Source of the DNA: Candidatus Firestoneibacteriota bacterium
GTDB taxonomy: Bacteria > Oederibacteriota > JAAXVQ01 > JAUVAV01
Length of the DNA: 9,713 bases
Reading direction: 5' to 3'
Assembly (NCBI GenBank): GCA_030635415.1
Contig: DAOVYW010000075.1
Coordinates: forward strand, 1-9,713
Part shown: positions 5,792 through 9,713 of the stretch, piece after piece
How positions within the stretch are numbered: position 1 is the first letter of the stretch
How the letters are laid out: each line of letters opens with the position of its first letter
Position numbers and translations under genes: made by a program
The notes under the pieces: generated by a model
Database searches by the model: none
The model's input: only the letters and a program-made list of their open reading frames with translations
Told to the model about the DNA's origin: nothing

Positions 5792-5797
5792 TACAAT
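5792..5797 (+). promoter_or_regulatory. Weak candidate -10 box upstream of the macro-domain gene
   Basis: TACAAT differs from TATAAT at one position. The best-placed -35 is TTTAGT (5768-5773, 18-nt spacer), a poor match. If used, transcription would start at about 5804, inside the perfect palindrome at 5802-5821. Readthrough from pabB is the simpler explanation. Confidence 0.2.
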
Positions 5798-5801
5798 ATT
5801 T

Positions 5802-5821
5802 AATCTGGCTTAAGCCAGATT
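5802..5821. promoter_or_regulatory. Perfect 20-nt palindrome before the macro-domain gene
   Basis: AATCTGGCTT (5802-5811) is followed immediately by its exact complement AAGCCAGATT (5812-5821), with no spacer. The right edge touches the GGGGA ribosome site (5822-5826) of the next gene. No T-run follows on either strand, so it is not an intrinsic terminator. A perfect spacer-free dyad suits an operator for a dimeric regulator, or an RNA hairpin shielding the ribosome site. Which of these, if either, cannot be decided from one copy. Confidence 0.5.
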
Positions 5822-5834
5822 GGGGAATTAAATT

Positions 5835-6407
5835 ATGGAAGCAATATTTGGTCATACAAAATTAATCCTGGAATTGGGAGACCTGACCAGGCATCGTGCG
5901 GGCGCGATTGTCAATGCCGCCAATTCTTCCCTTATGGGCGGGGGCGGTGTGGATGGCGCTATTCACCGGGTTGGCGGACATGCAATTTTAAAGGAGTGCA
6001 AGGCGATTATCTCCCAAATCGGCAGACTTGCTCCAGGAAAAGCGGTTATTACTACCGGCGGCAATCTTCCGGCCGAGAATGTGATTCATACTGTCGGGCC
6101 TGTTTGGCATGGCGATCCGAGACAGGCCGCCCGTATATTAGCTTCCGCCTATCGTGAAAGTCTTATGCTGGCTGATAAAATGGCGATCAAGACCATAGCC
6201 TTTCCTTCTATTTCAACCGGTGCTTATGGTTATCCTGTTCAGGCGGCGGCGGAAACAGCGGTGGCGGAAGTGAAGAAGTATCTGTTGCAGGAAACATATT
6301 TGGAACGGGTCACTTTTGTGCTTTTTTCCCGCGAAGATCTTAAAACATACGCTGAAGTCCTGGAAAAGGTGACCGAAACGGACGGGGATTTCACGGTTAA
6401 GTATTAA
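5835..6407 (+). CDS. Macro-domain protein, predicted ADP-ribose/O-acetyl-ADP-ribose hydrolase
   Basis: This 190-residue protein is essentially a single macro domain, which binds ADP-ribose and in the MacroD/YmdB class hydrolyses O-acetyl-ADP-ribose or removes mono-ADP-ribose from proteins. Motifs in order: LELGDLTRHRAGAIVNAANS (adenine-side GD and catalytic-region NAAN), LMGGGGVDGAIHRVGG, APGKAVITTGGNLP, VIHTVGPVW and IAFPSISTGAYGYP. The NAAN, GGGVDGAI and STGAYGYP blocks are all intact, so it should be active. The length is close to the stand-alone MacroD type and no extra domain is visible. The ATG at 5835 follows GGGGA (5822-5826). It lies 74 nt after pabB on the same strand, separated by the perfect palindrome. 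No terminator is visible after it. Confidence 0.93.
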   Translation: MEAIFGHTKLILELGDLTRHRAGAIVNAANSSLMGGGGVDGAIHRVGGHAILKECKAIISQIGRLAPGKAVITTGGNLPAENVIHTVGPVWHGDPRQAARILASAYRESLMLADKMAIKTIAFPSISTGAYGYPVQAAAETAVAEVKKYLLQETYLERVTFVLFSREDLKTYAEVLEKVTETDGDFTVKY

Positions 6408-6582
6408 TTTTCATAATAATATTGTCGGTCTTATGTTCTCTTAGTCCAACAGGCTCCTAGAGCAGGGCGCTTCTTTATCCAATCCTTGGCCAATCCGAAA
6501 TTTTTAAACAAGACAAAGTGTTTCAAAATAATACCACGGCATTTAAAACCTTGAAATAAAAACCAAAAACTGCCGAAGGGAT

Positions 6583-6610
6583 TTGACTTTCGCATATTTT
6601 GTGATATTCT
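6583..6610 (+). promoter_or_regulatory. Sigma70-like promoter for the 978-aa gene
   Basis: TTGACT (6583-6588, five of six matches to TTGACA) and TATTCT (6605-6610, four of six to TATAAT) are separated by 16 nt. Transcription would start near 6617, giving a 5' UTR of about 66 nt. The 275-nt gap from 6408 is AT-rich, with no gene and no other strong signal. The promoter suggests that the downstream gene is an independent unit. Confidence 0.6.
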
Positions 6611-6682
6611 TCTAACAACATACTTTTGAAACTCTACTTAAGACAATAATCAACGATTTTTAAGATAAGGAGATAAATTAAT

Positions 6683-9619
6683 ATGTTTTTAAATGGTCAA
6701 TTAAATACGGATCCACCTCGGTGCTTATTAATATCCAGATGGCACAATCCCAGACGGAAAATATGGACAAAAATTATTTCACTGCTTATCAGTATAACAT
6801 TTATCTTTCCAGTTATAACCTGGGCATTTGATCCGGGTTCCTATTCAATATCCGGCGGCCAGGTTGCTTTTAATCATAACCCGATAAAAATATCCGGCAA
6901 ACTCGGTGAGGTTATGCAGACATTTCAAGGCGATGAGCGGCTGGTGGTACTGGTACATGATCTGCACTGTAATTTTGAGGTGCAGAATAACATTGCCAAA
7001 ATGATCGACGCCTTGGCTGGCCGTCATGGTTTGAAATTGGTGAATGTGGAAGCCGCATCAGAGGCTATAGATGTCAGCAAACTGTCTACTTTTCCGGTGG
7101 ACAGTATAAAAAAGGAAGTTGCTGAATATTTCATGAAACAGGGCAAGATAACCGGAGCCGAAGCCTATGCCTCCACCGGCAAGCAGCCTATCCGGCTGGA
7201 AGGAATCGAGGATGAGACGCTTTATCGGGATAACCGTAAAACCGTGATGAAGTTTCTTAATAACGAGAGCCAGGGATATATCTGCGATTTGCGTGAGATG
7301 CTCAATGAACTTAAGCCGGATATATATAACCAGGCATTAAAAGACTTTGATGCTCCCAAACAATCCTTCCGCCAGGGTGATATTCCATTATTGAAATATT
7401 GCGCCTATCTCCATAAAAGTGCTGCCTGGATAAAAGAAAACACCAACGTTTATAAAAATTTGAATATATATATATTGGAAAGGAATGATCTGTTTTCTGA
7501 AGCTGTGGATTCGGATAAACTCTATAAAGAAATTGATGCCTTGGATCTACGTCTGCGCGCCCGGTTGTATACCACCCCGGAGCAGGAAGAATTGGATGTG
7601 CTGGCGCATAGGTTGGATATTCTCGAGAAATTGCTCAACATATCAGCCTCGCCTGAAGAGCTGGCCGAATACCGCGCCAACCCGGAGGCGTTTAAAGTAA
7701 AACAATATATTGATTATATTGCCCGGCATACTGCCAGGGAAGAATTTTCCCTAAGCAACGAAGTTTATGCCTTGGATCGATATTTGGAAGACGTAAAGGC
7801 TTTCTATCAAGTAGCGGATATTCGAAGCTTGGCTTTTGTAGACAATACCTTGGCGCAGATGGATAAACATAATACCAAAATCTCGATGCTGATTACCGGC
7901 GGGTTTCATGCGGAAAAAGTCCTGGCGGAGTTAAAACGCCGGGGAGTATCGTACCTAAGCGTGAAACCGCGTCTTAAGCATCAGGATATTGTGAATCCCT
8001 ATTTCTCATTATTACGGAATCAGCGCACCCCCCTGGAAAAACTCCTGGCCCAGAATCAAAACATACTTGGAATCGAGACGGCGTTTAGAACCGGGACGCA
8101 AGCATTGTCTAAACCTAAAAAGCTGTTTTATGCGGCGCTGGACATAGTGCCAAAAATGGGTGTTTTGGCAGGGGGTATCAAAAAAGGGATTAACAGTAAA
8201 ACAGCTCTTTCAAAATACTATAATTCTATAATTAAAGCCTGGACTAATAATGATGCCAGCCAAAGGCCGGCCTTTGGTCTTGAAACAACCAGGATTAACG
8301 CGGAAAGCCCGGTTAAAAGCGTCGGGTTTATTAATGGTCCAACAGCAGTTTTTAGTACGAGAGAAATAGCGGTTGGATATATTAATCGCGTTCAACTGAG
8401 AATAAGCGGCCTGTATGCCAATTTAATGCCTAAAGGAGTTTCTGCAACCGAACTGGATCAATTGGTCGACAGCGGCAGTAAAGTGTCAAAATCCGGTTTT
8501 TGGAAAAGGCAGGCTGCCAAATTATTGAAAACTGTCACGAAAAAGATACCAGAAGATCGAGGCGAAAGCGCGGAGACCACTCCCGGCCATATGATAGCCA
8601 TGTTAATCGGCCCCTTCCTGGCCGTATTCGGCATAGCAGGGATCAGCTTGCCCAGCACGATGGAACCGCTGGAATCGTGGGGGTTGATTTTGGCAGGATT
8701 AATAGGTTCGGTTGTGACATGGAAGTGGTCTGTCATTATTGAGAAATTAAAGCAGAAATTTCAAGCATTGCAAGGGATCGGCGGGATCGCCGCCGTTATC
8801 CTGACTTTTTGTGCGGTGGCGGATTATAATCCGCAAGCAATCAGGGGCTTTAGTTCAAAAGAACTTGATGCTCGGCGGGCGAAAGTCGATGCCATTTTAG
8901 AGATATTCAACCTGTCAAGACATGCTGTGGAAATATATGAATTCATGAAAAAAATGCGGGCGGGCGAAAAAACAACGGCAAATGAACTCGTTGCCATAAC
9001 CGGAATTCCGGCTGGGAAAGTTCCGGAAATATTAAGATTGTTGGAGTCCAATACGGAAAATCAGGTTTCGCTTCAAGGTGTAAGTAAAATTATTGTGCCG
9101 GATAACGTCAGACGCGAGCTGCATTACCACCTTTCCGGGCCTGCGCAAGATACGCTTGGACATATAGATTTTGAGATTGATTTATCCAGCGTGAAAACTT
9201 TAAGTGAAAAGACAAATAATATTATTGAGCATTTAAAAGAACTGAATTTTAGTTTTGAGGAAATTGATATAAATCAGAGGGGCCAACAACGGCTAAGCTT
9301 AAAAGCAGATGCAGGTAAAAAAGGAATATTGTCCATAAATGAAATCACTGATGACCTTGCTAAAGACATGCGGGATAAAAATTATGCTAAGGTTGATGAA
9401 GCTTTAGGAGAATTTTCTCAAGCCTTAGAGGATTTCCTGAATAAAGGGAAGAATATCTTGAAATCAGACTCTGCTCAGGAGCGGAACCAGATAATCGGCT
9501 TTGCCCAATACCTGAAAGCACATCCTTATTACTGGGTGCTGGCAGAGATTATGACTGCCCGCCAAAGCGGCCAACTTCAGCAAATGGCAAATTCACCTTT
9601 GCCGTTTTCGCGGACCTGA
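6683..9619 (+). CDS. Large uncharacterised predicted exported/membrane protein with ChaN/TraB-like N-terminal region
   Basis: I do not recognise a named gene. The 978 residues start at ATG 6683 behind AAGGAGAT (6667-6674). Layout: an Arg/Lys-rich n-region and hydrophobic stretch (about 30-48, ending TWA) read as a signal peptide or anchor; a domain at about 60-430 with LVVLVHDLHCNFEVQNNIAK (87-106), LVNVEAA, RLEGIEDETLYR (171-182) and SMLITGGFHAEKVLAEL (401-417); a mixed region (about 440-620); hydrophobic helices at about 636-655, 665-683 and 697-712; a winged-helix-like segment at about 745-805 (NELVAITGIPAGKVPEILRL); and a charged tail. The early HxxH, the E after a strand and the late GGFH echo the EreA/ChaN/TraB superfamily, but similarity is weak. 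From memory, like proteins occur in Omnitrophota. The C-terminus may be artefactual: another frame encodes a metallophosphoesterase from 9589. Confidence 0.75.
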   Translation: MFLNGQLNTDPPRCLLISRWHNPRRKIWTKIISLLISITFIFPVITWAFDPGSYSISGGQVAFNHNPIKISGKLGEVMQTFQGDERLVVLVHDLHCNFEVQNNIAKMIDALAGRHGLKLVNVEAASEAIDVSKLSTFPVDSIKKEVAEYFMKQGKITGAEAYASTGKQPIRLEGIEDETLYRDNRKTVMKFLNNESQGYICDLREMLNELKPDIYNQALKDFDAPKQSFRQGDIPLLKYCAYLHKSAAWIKENTNVYKNLNIYILERNDLFSEAVDSDKLYKEIDALDLRLRARLYTTPEQEELDVLAHRLDILEKLLNISASPEELAEYRANPEAFKVKQYIDYIARHTAREEFSLSNEVYALDRYLEDVKAFYQVADIRSLAFVDNTLAQMDKHNTKISMLITGGFHAEKVLAELKRRGVSYLSVKPRLKHQDIVNPYFSLLRNQRTPLEKLLAQNQNILGIETAFRTGTQALSKPKKLFYAALDIVPKMGVLAGGIKKGINSKTALSKYYNSIIKAWTNNDASQRPAFGLETTRINAESPVKSVGFINGPTAVFSTREIAVGYINRVQLRISGLYANLMPKGVSATELDQLVDSGSKVSKSGFWKRQAAKLLKTVTKKIPEDRGESAETTPGHMIAMLIGPFLAVFGIAGISLPSTMEPLESWGLILAGLIGSVVTWKWSVIIEKLKQKFQALQGIGGIAAVILTFCAVADYNPQAIRGFSSKELDARRAKVDAILEIFNLSRHAVEIYEFMKKMRAGEKTTANELVAITGIPAGKVPEILRLLESNTENQVSLQGVSKIIVPDNVRRELHYHLSGPAQDTLGHIDFEIDLSSVKTLSEKTNNIIEHLKELNFSFEEIDINQRGQQRLSLKADAGKKGILSINEITDDLAKDMRDKNYAKVDEALGEFSQALEDFLNKGKNILKSDSAQERNQIIGFAQYLKAHPYYWVLAEIMTARQSGQLQQMANSPLPFSRT

Positions 9620-9713
9620 CCGGCGGTGAGCGCGAACGGATATTCGAGATCGCCGTCGCCCAGCTTGCCCTGTTGCGACCGGAGTTCATTGTTAATGTGG
9701 GCGACCTGATCGA
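9589..9713 (+). pseudogene. Start of a metallophosphoesterase domain in a shifted frame, cut by window end
   Basis: Codons from 9589 read KFTFAVFADLTGGERER and continue to PEFIVNVGDLI at the edge. This matches the opening of calcineurin-like metallophosphoesterases, with a first metal aspartate in ADLTGG and a second in GDLIE. The frame is open back to a stop at 9442 but has no ATG or GTG before the domain. It overlaps the end of the 978-aa frame, which stops at 9619. One extra A in the AAA at 9589-9591 would join the two frames as MAKFTFAVF, so an indel, a fusion or a misassembled junction are all possible. GC over the last 107 nt is about 61%, visibly above the upstream gene. Confidence 0.6.

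Noticed and set aside
6408..6582. Terminator or small gene after the macro-domain gene
   Set aside because: Only very short stems (such as GCTC-CTA-GAGC) with no T-run, and no open frame with a ribosome site.
7485..7700. Plus-strand open frame inside the 978-aa gene
   Set aside because: It lies in another frame of a coherent coding sequence, and its composition (Trp/Cys/Ile-rich) is that of a shadow frame.
1..9713. CRISPR array, insertion sequence or phage genes
   Set aside because: No regularly spaced repeats, transposase, integrase or phage-type proteins were seen on either strand.

Overview
The window is a bacterial chromosomal segment in which every gene I can support lies on the + strand. 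It has two parts. The left part (about 1-3932) is a conserved translation/transcription cluster: the 3' end of tuf (EF-Tu), rpmG (L33), a tRNA-Trp gene, secE, nusG, rplK, rplA, an L10-type leader with an intrinsic terminator, rplJ and rplL. The right part (3943-9713) is lineage-specific: a fused pabB-pabC folate gene that starts 10 nt after rplL, a macro-domain gene, a 978-residue predicted membrane-anchored protein with its own sigma70-like promoter, and the first residues of a metallophosphoesterase domain cut by the window edge.

Organism: base composition is intermediate and Shine-Dalgarno sites are strong. The gene order tuf-rpmG-trnW-secE-nusG-rplKAJL is general to bacteria. The 978-aa protein, with an N-terminal HDLHCN...GIEDE...GGFH pattern, resembles from memory large uncharacterised proteins of Candidatus Omnitrophota (OP3) or related environmental lineages. 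That placement is a recollection and could not be tested here. The sequence is probably from a metagenome-assembled genome.

How the genes work together: SecE, NusG and the ribosomal proteins form the usual co-transcribed growth-linked unit, and the L10 leader (2731-2891) is the expected feedback point for rplJL. The usual next genes, rpoB and rpoC, are absent. pabB-pabC follows instead and would make p-aminobenzoate for folate using an amidotransferase (PabA) encoded elsewhere. The macro-domain gene follows after 74 nt containing a perfect 20-nt palindrome. The 978-aa gene is a separate transcription unit.

Most worth a second look: the unusual 978-aa protein (possible ChaN/TraB/EreA-like N-terminal domain, membrane segments, then a winged-helix-like segment); the abrupt change of reading frame and GC content at about 9589; an inverted-repeat element with a 10-nt direct repeat between tuf and rpmG; a structured intergenic stretch before tRNA-Trp; and a 14-codon mini-ORF whose stop overlaps the rplA start codon.
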